Shown piece after piece: positions 7,361 to 14,098 of a stretch of DNA of 17,686 nucleotides (the first letter of the stretch is position 1; each line of letters opens with the position of its first letter). This DNA comes from Fen-549 sp050011315 (GTDB lineage: Bacteria > Actinomycetota > Thermoleophilia > Gaiellales > Gaiellaceae). A program made the position numbers and the translations under genes. The stretch spans positions 1 to 17,686 of the forward strand of contig JBEKJI010000039.1 in the NCBI GenBank assembly GCA_050011315.1, read 5' to 3'. The notes under the pieces are model-generated. The model had not been told where the DNA came from, did not search any database, and saw only the letters and a list, made by a program, of their open reading frames with translations.

Positions 7361-8685
7361 CTAGCCTGCGAGCGAGCAGCCAGGCCGATTCCGAGCAACA
7401 GACCGACCGTGGTAGGCCAGCGAACGGTCGTCGTGAGGAACGAAGCCGTGTATACGGCGATAGCCAGCCCCGCGATCATTGCCCCGATGACCGTCGATTC
7501 TAGTGGCAGCCGGCGGCCGAGTAGCTTCCACAGGCTTGTCGCAAAGAGTCCGACGAACGCGGCCAGCCCAAGCAACCCGAATCTCAGCCAAACCCAGAGG
7601 TACGAGTTGTGCAGGTAGCTAAACGCGGCGGGTCGGAAACGGTTGTCGAAGGAGTTGAAGAGAGTCCAGTTCGTCGAGGGGCCGATACCGCTGAGCGGGT
7701 GGCGCTGAACATTCGCCCAGGCATTGGCAGTTTCCCAGCGACGGTACTCGGTGGAGGCTTCGCGGCCTTGAGCTCCCGTCACGTATTTGACCGCGTGCTC
7801 GAGATGCGAGAAGGCGATACCGGGGGAGATGAGTTCGAGCACGATCAGCGCTCCTGCGGCGAGTGCGACCACGACGCGAAAACCACTCCGCTTGCTCCAG
7901 ATGCCCGTCAGCGTAAGCGCGACCACGATATCGATCCAAGCAGCTCGCCTAAGAGAGAGGACGATGACGAGAGCGGCAAGAACGAGGTAGGGAATGCGCC
8001 AGGCCGCGAGATCGACGACTCGAAATGCGACCAGAATCGAGCCGGCTCCGAGTAGGAAGATCGGAGAAGAGTCGTAGTAAGAGAGCGTGTGTAGAACGAA
8101 GCCGTTGTAGAGACCCTGAGGAAGAAGGAGCGCCGAGGCGATAACAAACCAGAGCAGGAGCCGCTGTGATCCGAAGCGACGGGCGAGCCAGTAGCCGGCG
8201 ACGATGGCCAGCAGGAGCGTTATCGACGGCTGCGTGACGTGTAGCCCGTCTCTCAATTCATGAAAAGCGATCGCCGATCCGATCCCGGCCGCGACGAGCG
8301 CCGCGGCGGCGAGCGCCGGCGCTCCGGGCCAAACGGGGGGGCTCTCCTTCTCGACGAGATGCGACGCAATAGCGGCAATCACAAGCAATGCGAGCAATAC
8401 CTCGGCCGGGCTTATACCGGCGACGATGCCATCCCACGCCGTGGCATTACCCGGTATCAGGCCGTCGGTCGGGCTCTCAGAGAAGATGCCGAGCAGGATG
8501 GTAATAGCCGCATAGATCGCCAGCGGGGACTCGACTGCGATCGCGGCCAGAGCGATTAACACCAGAACGCCGAGGAGCATGATCGCCTTCGGCGCCGGAT
8601 AGACGAGCAGTAGCCCGGCTATTACGGCCAAACCTGTGGCGAAAGCGATCGTGATCGCGTTCTGGTGCGATCTCAGTAGAGACAT
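7294..8685 (-). CDS. Wzy/O-antigen ligase family membrane polymerase
   Basis: Polytopic membrane protein expected to polymerise flipped lipid-linked repeat units on the outer face of the membrane. 463 residues with about ten or more hydrophobic helices. The Wzy_C signature is visible: a large loop with YRRWETANAWANVQRHPLSG at 314-333, then IGPSTNW, then YLHNSYLWVWLRFGLLGLAAF-type sequence (358-377), and several loop arginines. The ATG at 8685 lacks a Shine-Dalgarno but sits 6 nt from a good -10 (see promoter), suggesting a leaderless transcript. Odd: the last ~21 residues (about 443-463, EPVLEPATTSSVSPTTALP) are read out of frame through the acyltransferase relic, so the native C-terminus was probably replaced by a recombination or deletion near 7360. 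All transmembrane segments and motifs precede the junction, so function is likely kept. A ligase rather than polymerase role cannot be excluded. Confidence 0.87.
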   Translation of the reverse strand: MSLLRSHQNAITIAFATGLAVIAGLLLVYPAPKAIMLLGVLVLIALAAIAVESPLAIYAAITILLGIFSESPTDGLIPGNATAWDGIVAGISPAEVLLALLVIAAIASHLVEKESPPVWPGAPALAAAALVAAGIGSAIAFHELRDGLHVTQPSITLLLAIVAGYWLARRFGSQRLLLWFVIASALLLPQGLYNGFVLHTLSYYDSSPIFLLGAGSILVAFRVVDLAAWRIPYLVLAALVIVLSLRRAAWIDIVVALTLTGIWSKRSGFRVVVALAAGALIVLELISPGIAFSHLEHAVKYVTGAQGREASTEYRRWETANAWANVQRHPLSGIGPSTNWTLFNSFDNRFRPAAFSYLHNSYLWVWLRFGLLGLAAFVGLFATSLWKLLGRRLPLESTVIGAMIAGLAIAVYTASFLTTTVRWPTTVGLLLGIGLAARSQARAAEPVLEPATTSSVSPTTALP

Positions 8686-8691
8686 GTGGAC

Positions 8692-8720
8692 AAGGTAGAG
8701 CCGGCGCGTCCGCGCCGCAA
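8692..8720 (-). promoter_or_regulatory. Promoter of the polymerase gene (leaderless)
   Basis: Read on the minus strand: -35 TTGCGG (8715-8720), exactly 17 nt, then -10 TACCTT (8692-8697), then 6 nt to the ATG at 8685. The expected transcription start coincides with or lies next to the start codon, and no ribosome site is present. This would let the polymerase be expressed separately from the upstream hydrolase gene. Confidence 0.5.
8702..8717. promoter_or_regulatory. GC-rich dyad inside the polymerase promoter spacer
   Basis: CGGCGCG-TC-CGCGCCG is a perfect 7-bp inverted repeat with a 2-nt centre (6 bp with a tetraloop as RNA). It lies between the -35 and -10 of the polymerase promoter and 41 nt after the hydrolase stop. 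It could be a repressor site, or a hairpin that attenuates read-through from the hydrolase gene. There is no T-run on either side, so it is not a classical intrinsic terminator. Confidence 0.35.
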
Positions 8721-8757
8721 GATCCCGTGACCGTGTTTCTACGATCTCGCCGGCGAA

Positions 8758-10326
8758 CTAGAGCGAAGAGGCGAGGGCAGCGAGCAGCGTGTCGTAAGCC
8801 GGCTTGAGCGATCCGTCGGATCTGATCGCTCCATACCAATACGCGTTCGTCGGATTGATCCCTTCGAGATCGACGAGTCGGTAGTAGAAGACCGCGGCCA
8901 TGAAGGAAGCCCAACTCGTGTGGGCGAGCTGGTTAAAGCGGGCTAGGTTCTGCTTCTGCTCGGCCTCGGTATAGCACTCCTCCCCGCTGAGGCAGGTCGA
9001 CCAGCCGACCTCCGTAACCCACATCTTTTGCGCGGTAGCTCCATGCGCCACGAAGGTGTCGTGGATCACCTCTAGCCGACGCGTCTCGAAGGCGTCTCCG
9101 TTCCCGGGCGTCCAGTTGTCCACTGACCCGTTCCCATATGGGTGAGCACTGAAGGCGTCGAAATAGGAGTTGAGGTCCGGTACTGCCGCATACATGTCGT
9201 CGACCCACTTGCGCCAGCTTCCGTTCGCCGCGTGGTATTGCCACTCCGCGGCGATGATCACGCGCGCCTCGGGATTAGCAGCGCGACCTGCGATCGCGGC
9301 GGCCTTGAACAAGCGCGCGTAACGAGCCGGATCGACGGGATCGGAGAAGGACGGGTACCAGGGCTCGTTCCAGATCTCGAAATAGGTCGGCGCGTACTGC
9401 ACGTAGTCGGAGTGATCTCGCCAGAACGTCCCACCGGGCCCGTACCGAGCCGTGACCTGACCGGTGAACGTCGCGAAGGCGGTCGGATCGGCGGGCATCG
9501 TCCAGGTGTTCGTGCTGCCGCTGGCCCAGGTTGGGATCTCGTCGATGATCGGAAGGATGTGGATGCCCCTCTGCGCTGCGCCCAAGAAGAGATCGTCGTA
9601 GACGCTCCAATCCTGTCGCCCCCTGATTGGCTCGACCGCCGGCCAGGAAATGTCCTCGCGAATCCAGCGGGCATTGGCGCTGGCGGCGGCGTCGAGCGCC
9701 GGCGTGCCGCCTCCGGCGGCGTTCACGATCGTACCGATTATGAGCCCGTTCGAGGTCGGCGGCGATTCCGGAGGTTGGGAAGCCGGGGGTGAGGAGGGTG
9801 AGGAAGAGGGCGACGAGGACGCGGGCGGCGGCGAGGTAGGTGGCGCGGGCGTTGTGGTTGCCGGCGGCCTGGTGCCACGCGACCTGCGGACCACGATCTT
9901 GCTCAGATTCGCCGCTCTGCTGCGATTGCCGGCTGCATCGATTGCCGCGCCGGCTCGTACGGTCGCAACGATGACGCCGGGCCGCTTCAATCCGCTGACG
10001 ACGACTTGAAAGCTCGTACGGTTACGAAGTCCGACGACCCTAACCGTCTTCGCGTTGGCCGAACCCGAGAGCTTCACGTCCGCGGCGGTGAAGCCGCGGA
10101 CAGATTCGCTGAACGAGACCGAAAACCGCACTGCCGACTGTGAGGTTGGGTTGGGCTGGCCGGCGGCCCGCATGATTCTCACGGCCGGCCGCGTCCAATC
10201 GTGAGCCCGCTTCGCCGAGCTGATCTGCGTTGAGACCTTCTTAGCGGCCGAGGCGGCGGCAGAAATAGTGGCTGGAAATGCAACTAGAGCGGCGAACAGC
10301 GCGAGTAGAAGGAATCGTTTCGGCAT
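8758..10326 (-). CDS. Secreted clan GH-A glycoside hydrolase with N-terminal Ig-like domain
   Basis: Predicted exported glycosidase, probably retaining, that trims or releases the polymer of this locus, as PslG (GH39) does in the Pseudomonas Psl cluster. 522 residues. Signal peptide 1-27 (KRFLLLALFAALVAF, cleavage near AAASA); bacterial Ig-like domain about 47-145 (FSESVRGFTAADVKLSG, then IDAAGN); a Pro/Ser/Thr linker 152-192; catalytic TIM barrel 196-522. The acid/base is E321 in EIWNEPW and the nucleophile E439 in VTEVGWST, 118 residues apart, as expected for clan GH-A. GH39 or GH5-like is likely, but I cannot settle the family. The start codon lies in the 3' arm of a hairpin (10324-10340); a weak GGGA is the only ribosome-site candidate. 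Divergent from the flippase gene; the polymerase follows after 72 nt. Confidence 0.85.
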   Translation of the reverse strand: MPKRFLLLALFAALVAFPATISAAASAAKKVSTQISSAKRAHDWTRPAVRIMRAAGQPNPTSQSAVRFSVSFSESVRGFTAADVKLSGSANAKTVRVVGLRNRTSFQVVVSGLKRPGVIVATVRAGAAIDAAGNRSRAANLSKIVVRRSRGTRPPATTTPAPPTSPPPASSSPSSSPSSPPASQPPESPPTSNGLIIGTIVNAAGGGTPALDAAASANARWIREDISWPAVEPIRGRQDWSVYDDLFLGAAQRGIHILPIIDEIPTWASGSTNTWTMPADPTAFATFTGQVTARYGPGGTFWRDHSDYVQYAPTYFEIWNEPWYPSFSDPVDPARYARLFKAAAIAGRAANPEARVIIAAEWQYHAANGSWRKWVDDMYAAVPDLNSYFDAFSAHPYGNGSVDNWTPGNGDAFETRRLEVIHDTFVAHGATAQKMWVTEVGWSTCLSGEECYTEAEQKQNLARFNQLAHTSWASFMAAVFYYRLVDLEGINPTNAYWYGAIRSDGSLKPAYDTLLAALASSL

Positions 10327-10340
10327 CGGTTGTCCCGATG
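10324..10340 (-). promoter_or_regulatory. Hairpin enclosing the hydrolase start codon
   Basis: In the minus-strand mRNA, CATCGG-GACAA-CCGATG forms a perfect 6-bp stem whose last three bases are the hydrolase ATG. The weak GGGA ribosome-site candidate falls across the stem and loop. This arrangement could limit translation initiation. Confidence 0.4.
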
Positions 10341-10346
10341 ACTCGA

Positions 10347-10362
10347 TCGGCCTTGTGGCCGA
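10347..10362 (-). promoter_or_regulatory. Second leader hairpin upstream of the hydrolase
   Basis: TCGGCC-ACAA-GGCCGA on the minus strand is a perfect 6-bp stem with a 4-nt loop, 6 nt upstream of the start-codon hairpin. Both loops contain ACAA. It resembles a tandem-hairpin leader but matches no riboswitch class I know (mini-ykkC loops are ACGR, not ACAA). Confidence 0.35.
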
Positions 10363-10433
10363 GGCACAGATCCCTCGAATCAGGGGTGGTAGGGGCGTTT
10401 CCCTCTACTCAGTGATCGCTCTACCCCAAATGG

Positions 10434-10449
10434 GGATCGTCGACGATCC
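10434..10449. promoter_or_regulatory. Perfect 16-bp palindrome between hydrolase and flippase
   Basis: GGATCGTCGACGATCC is a perfect palindrome with no spacer, in the middle of the 269-nt divergent gap. The inverted repeat CCCC-AAAT-GGGG (10424-10435) touches its left edge, and GTAGGGGCGTTTCCCTCTAC (10389-10408) is another imperfect dyad nearby. The location suits an operator for a dimeric regulator of both divergent genes. No regulator gene is in the window, and I see no convincing -35/-10 pair beside it. The rest of the gap, up to 10595, shows only a short repeated GCGCCTAG-like element around 10500-10516. Confidence 0.4.
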
Positions 10450-10595
10450 GGATTGTCGGTCGCGATGAACCGCCAACGCGGTGATCTCGTCAGCGAACGC
10501 CTAGCGAGAGCGCCTAGGATGCGAGACGTGCTTGCCCGTGGAGAAGGCCTGGCAATAGGCGTCCGCGCAGCGCGAGGTACGGGAGTGCGCGCCTG

Positions 10596-12074
10596 ATGAC
10601 CACCGGGGCGAACGAACCAGCGCAAACCGGCGCTGGGAGACCGATCGGTGCGGCAGTCGCGCCTCGGAGGATCGGTCTGGACATCGGCGTTCAGCTCGTG
10701 GGCCGGGTTGTGAACCTCGCTCTCGGAGTCGTGGTCACCGCGCTTCTGGCGCGTACTCTCGGCGGTAGCGGTTTTGGCGTCTGGAGCACGCTGCTGGCGA
10801 TCAGTTCGCTCGTAGGGGTGCTCGGAGATCTCGGTCTAGAGCAGGTTGCTCTTCGTCGCGCGGCCGCGGAGCCGGAGCTCGAGGCGGAGTGGCTCGGTGC
10901 GCTCGTCATCCTCAGGGCAGTGACGTCGATGGTGACGATGGCGCTCTGTATCGCCGCCGTCGTACTGATCGCGCCCGATCACGAGGCTCTGGTCGCAGGC
11001 ATCATCCTCATGCTGGTCTTCCTCACGAGCGCCGCCTCGTCGCTACGGATCGTTTTCCAGCTTCGTGTGCGCAACTCGCTCACGATCGCCGCCCTGACCT
11101 TTCAGAGCGTTCTCTGGGCCGCTGTGGTCGTCTACGGCTACCTGTCCGGGGCGGGGATGGTGTTCTTCGCCGTCGGCTTCGTGCTCGCCACGGGACTCTC
11201 CTCGATGCTACAGGGTGTGCTCGCGCTCAAAAGGGCGCCCATTCTCTTTCGCGGTGTCCGCGCTCGCTGTGGTGAGCTCATTCGTATGGGCGCCCCGATC
11301 GCGATCGCGGGGCTGTTCGTGCTCGGCTACGGCCGTATCGACCAGATCCTCGTCTTCGAACTCGCCGGGAGTCGAAGCGCCGGGTTGTACGCGGCCGCGT
11401 ACCGGATCTTTGATCAGTCGCAGTTCGCTCCCGTCAGCATCTCGACTACGATGTTTCCTCTTCTCGCGGCGGCGTTCGCGGCCGATCCGCGCCGGTTCAA
11501 GGCACTCTTACAGACGAGCCTCGAGTTGCTTCTAACCGTTTCAATGGGAGCGTTCGCGCTCTCCCTCGCGTACTCAGGCCCGATCATCGCGCTCGTCTAC
11601 GGAAGCGAATTCGCCCGGGCGTCTCGGGCACTTCCCGTGCTCATCGGGGCGTTCGTGCTCGTCTCGATCGGCTATCTGCAGGACTTGCTCGTCATCGTCG
11701 CCGGCCGGCAGAAGCGCTTTGTCGTCGCGGCTGTGGTCGCGCTTGTCTTCAATATCGCGCTGAACCTCGCTCTGATTCCGCGCTGGGGCTTCATGGCCGC
11801 GGCTGCTACGACCGCGGCGACCGAGGCTCTCGTCGTCGCCATGCGCTGGCACATCCTGCGCGGCCACCTTCCTGAGGGCCCGGCCCTGGGGCGCATTCCG
11901 AAGCTTGCGCTCGCCGGCGTAGCGCTCTTCGCTCTGCTCGGAAGCCTGAGATGGTTGTCGGTGGCGGTAGTTCCGGCACTATTCATCGGCGCCATCGCCT
12001 ATCCCCTGCTCCTCTTCGGCGTCAAGGCCGCTCGCCTGGACGATCTTCGGCTCGTGTTGAAGCGCGAAAGCTAA
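10596..12074 (+). CDS. Wzx-type flippase (MOP superfamily, polysaccharide export)
   Basis: Predicted inner-membrane translocase that flips the undecaprenyl-linked repeat unit. 492 residues, almost entirely hydrophobic helices (I estimate 12-14), with a short polar N-terminus to about residue 25. Typical MOP features are the first helix region LDIGVQLVGRVVNLALGVVVTAL preceding LGGSGFGVWSTLLA and EQVALRRAA, and a mid-protein second repeat starting near GELIRMGAPIAIAGLFVLGYGRIDQI with AGLYAAAYRIFDQ. That second repeat shape is common in Wzx proteins of actinobacteria. The ATG at 10596 has GGGAG 10 nt upstream, slightly far. Its TAA stop overlaps the TAG of the convergent glycosyltransferase within CTAA (12071-12074), so neither gene has terminator space. 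Confidence 0.9.
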   Translation: MTTGANEPAQTGAGRPIGAAVAPRRIGLDIGVQLVGRVVNLALGVVVTALLARTLGGSGFGVWSTLLAISSLVGVLGDLGLEQVALRRAAAEPELEAEWLGALVILRAVTSMVTMALCIAAVVLIAPDHEALVAGIILMLVFLTSAASSLRIVFQLRVRNSLTIAALTFQSVLWAAVVVYGYLSGAGMVFFAVGFVLATGLSSMLQGVLALKRAPILFRGVRARCGELIRMGAPIAIAGLFVLGYGRIDQILVFELAGSRSAGLYAAAYRIFDQSQFAPVSISTTMFPLLAAAFAADPRRFKALLQTSLELLLTVSMGAFALSLAYSGPIIALVYGSEFARASRALPVLIGAFVLVSIGYLQDLLVIVAGRQKRFVVAAVVALVFNIALNLALIPRWGFMAAAATTAATEALVVAMRWHILRGHLPEGPALGRIPKLALAGVALFALLGSLRWLSVAVVPALFIGAIAYPLLLFGVKAARLDDLRLVLKRES

Positions 12075-13108
12075 GCACGAACCGTGCGCTCGGCGAGCTC
12101 TCTCCAGCGTGCTGCGAAGCTCTCGAGATCGTTGTCTGCCACGACCCATTCGTGCGCACGAGCCACGATCGAGCGGTCTACCGCTGTGGCGGCGCGAAGC
12201 CCGGCGACCACGGAATCGACTGACGGACGGACGATCAGCGCCCGGTACTCGGGAACGTGCTCGAGCAGGGTACGTGTCCAGCCGACTTCGGTCGTAACCA
12301 CCGGAGCTCCGCAGGCAAGCGCTTCGAGTATCACGAAGCTGCAGGCTTCGTAGCGGGTCGGGAACAGTACAGCGTCGGTTGCAGCGTAGGCGTCTGCAAG
12401 CTCTTCGTGCACCAGCACTCCGAGGCCCTTTCCACCCTCTATCTCGGCGCCGGCGACGAGCAGCTTCCATCCCGCTCTCTCACACGCCGGTCGCAACAGG
12501 TCGGCTCCCTTGCGCGTCTCGGCTCGACCGACGAAGAGCGCGTAGCTCGTGTCATCTCGCAGCCCGAAACGCGCTCGCGCTCTCGCTCGGTCTCTCGGTG
12601 CGAACAGGCGCGTGTCGACACCGTTCGGGATCACCTGGTGGACGCGGAGACGGTAGTAACGAGCCACCTCGGCCGCGGCAGTTTGCGAAACGGCCACGCG
12701 CACCGCGCCCCGACCGGCGAGAGCTTCGGCCAACCCATGCCCGAACACCCTGCGAGCGCGCTCGCGCAACACAAGTCCCTTGTCGCCTCGCAGCGTGTGC
12801 GCGACCATCGTTCCGTGGTAGACGTGAATATGGGAGACGTTCTTCACGAACGCGCCCAGCGTTCCATTCGAGATGACGAGGTCGGGAGGATTGTCTCTGG
12901 GAATGGCGCGAGCCGCCGAGCGCGCCAGACAAAGCGGCTCGGCGCCGATCCGAGAAAGCGTTCGCGAGGGCCATTCTGTGGGGCTGACGACAGAGCATTG
13001 CCAACCCGCTTCGGTGAAGACATTCTCGAGCAGCGAGGTGAAGCGCTCGACTCCGCCTTTCGATGGATCGCCGCCAATCGAGACGATGGCAACATGCTTG
13101 CCGCTCAC
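12071..13108 (-). CDS. GT4-family glycosyltransferase, last gene of leftward operon
   Basis: Predicted cytoplasmic retaining glycosyltransferase for repeat-unit assembly. 345 residues from the GTG at 13108. This start overlaps the stop of the upstream GT2 gene as GTGA and has AGAGG 6 nt upstream. The open frame extends 45 codons further to 13243, but that part only shadows the GT2 gene. The N-terminal domain starts KHVAIVSIGGDPSKGGVERF (4-23), a classic GT4 opening; HVYHGTM at 95-101; C-terminal domain with FVGRAETRKGADLL (192-205), and EX7E E254/E262 within RYEACSFVILEALACGAPVV. Gene overlap implies translational coupling. Sugar specificity unknown. Confidence 0.9.
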   Translation of the reverse strand: MSGKHVAIVSIGGDPSKGGVERFTSLLENVFTEAGWQCSVVSPTEWPSRTLSRIGAEPLCLARSAARAIPRDNPPDLVISNGTLGAFVKNVSHIHVYHGTMVAHTLRGDKGLVLRERARRVFGHGLAEALAGRGAVRVAVSQTAAAEVARYYRLRVHQVIPNGVDTRLFAPRDRARARARFGLRDDTSYALFVGRAETRKGADLLRPACERAGWKLLVAGAEIEGGKGLGVLVHEELADAYAATDAVLFPTRYEACSFVILEALACGAPVVTTEVGWTRTLLEHVPEYRALIVRPSVDSVVAGLRAATAVDRSIVARAHEWVVADNDLESFAARWRELAERTVRA

Positions 13109-13980
13109 CTTTGACCTCTTCCAGTCAGAGTCCGCCAGCGCGTGCGCAGAAAGCCGCTCGAGACCGTGCGGAAGCGCCGGATCACGAAAGCGATCTGGGC
13201 GTTGAGTACGGGCCGGCTCAGGTAGTTGCCTTGCGCGAGCCATGCGCCGTGACGGCGCAGGAAACGCCAGTTGTTCCTGATCGCCCAGTATTCGTAGCGG
13301 AGCCGCGGTTGGCGCGCGCCTCCATCCCAGTTCTCGATTTGGTAGGCGTAGGTGGCGGGCGTCAAAACGCAGGTGAAGCCGTTGCGCATGGCTGTGACGA
13401 AGAAGTCGGTCTCTTCGCGCCAGGCGTTTCCGCGGTAGTCCTCGTCAAAGCGGACCGCATCGAAAACAGTGCGTCGGATGAGGGCTGGCGCGGGAAGGAA
13501 CGGCGTCTCTATCGCGGATATCGGGAACCTGATCTCGCCGTCGAGCTCGATTCGCGGTTCGGCTGTCGCACGCGCTCGCCTCACGGCTTCCTCGAGTTTC
13601 TCCGCGGCGGCGTGAATGAACGGCGCACCGACTATGTCAGCCCCATGAACTGCAGCTTCGCGCTCGAGTACGAGAGCGTAGTCGGGCGGGAAGCGACAGT
13701 CGTCCTCGGCGAACAGAATCCACGCTCCGCGCGCGGTTTCCGCTCCGAGGTTGCGCGCGGCTGGTTGTCTGCGGTTCTCGGGCTGCCGTACCACTCGCAA
13801 CTTCGGATCGTCGAAAGAGGCCAGGACGCTCGCTGTCTCGTCCTGAGAGCCGTCGTCGACGACTATCACCTCGAGCACGCCCTCGAGCGCGAGTATTGCG
13901 CCGAGGTTCGTTCGTAGTGCATCTGCGCGGTTGTAGGTCGGCAAGACGACCGAAATGTCGGGTGTTTCCCGGCTAGTCAC
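13105..13980 (-). CDS. GT2-family glycosyltransferase
   Basis: Predicted inverting glycosyltransferase, GT-A fold, cytoplasmic, adding one sugar of the repeat unit. 291 residues. I choose GTG at 13980 because GGGGAG stands 4 nt upstream and the GT2 core (ISVVLPTYNRADAL, 9-22) begins right after; an ATG 30 codons upstream (14070) has no ribosome site and would add a non-conserved Arg-rich tail. Key residues: VDDGSQDET (41-49; D42/D43), nucleotide/metal motif AEDDCRF (91-97; D93, D94), and the catalytic-base region REETDFF (188-194). There are no transmembrane segments, so it is not a processive synthase. It overlaps the next gene by 4 nt. A 118-nt gap separates it from the upstream GT4 gene. 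Confidence 0.88.
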   Translation of the reverse strand: MTSRETPDISVVLPTYNRADALRTNLGAILALEGVLEVIVVDDGSQDETASVLASFDDPKLRVVRQPENRRQPAARNLGAETARGAWILFAEDDCRFPPDYALVLEREAAVHGADIVGAPFIHAAAEKLEEAVRRARATAEPRIELDGEIRFPISAIETPFLPAPALIRRTVFDAVRFDEDYRGNAWREETDFFVTAMRNGFTCVLTPATYAYQIENWDGGARQPRLRYEYWAIRNNWRFLRRHGAWLAQGNYLSRPVLNAQIAFVIRRFRTVSSGFLRTRWRTLTGRGQR

Positions 13981-14098
13981 TGCTCTCCCCGGCCTCGTGA
14001 GCCCGCCCCGCCAGGTGTGACCGCAAGCTCGAGCCGCCTGTTTACATGCGCGAGTTCGTCGTTGCTGCATTTCGGACGGAAATGGGATAGACGGGCGC
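13981..14098 (-). other. Gap between two glycosyltransferase genes
   Basis: The only sizeable gap in the five-gene leftward operon. It holds the GGGGAG ribosome site of the GT2 gene at its downstream end. I see no convincing promoter, hairpin or small gene in it; the frame extending the GT2 gene upstream is open here but looks non-coding. Confidence 0.4.

Noticed and set aside
10327..10595. Possible c-di-GMP (GEMM) or mini-ykkC riboswitch before the hydrolase or flippase
   Set aside because: The GEMM core sequences are absent, and the tandem hairpin loops are ACAA, not the ACGR of mini-ykkC.
12257..13114. 285-codon plus-strand open frame
   Set aside because: Antisense shadow of the GT4 gene at 12071-13108; no family features. 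The same holds for the frames at 13063-13917, 9142-9792 and 14159-14932.
13109..13243. 45-codon extension of the GT4 gene upstream of 13108
   Set aside because: Lies wholly inside the GT2 gene, in another frame; the GTGA overlap with AGAGG upstream is the better start.
13981..14070. 30-codon extension of the GT2 gene to an ATG at 14070
   Set aside because: No ribosome site, Arg-rich non-conserved sequence, and a strong GGGGAG site before the GTG at 13980.
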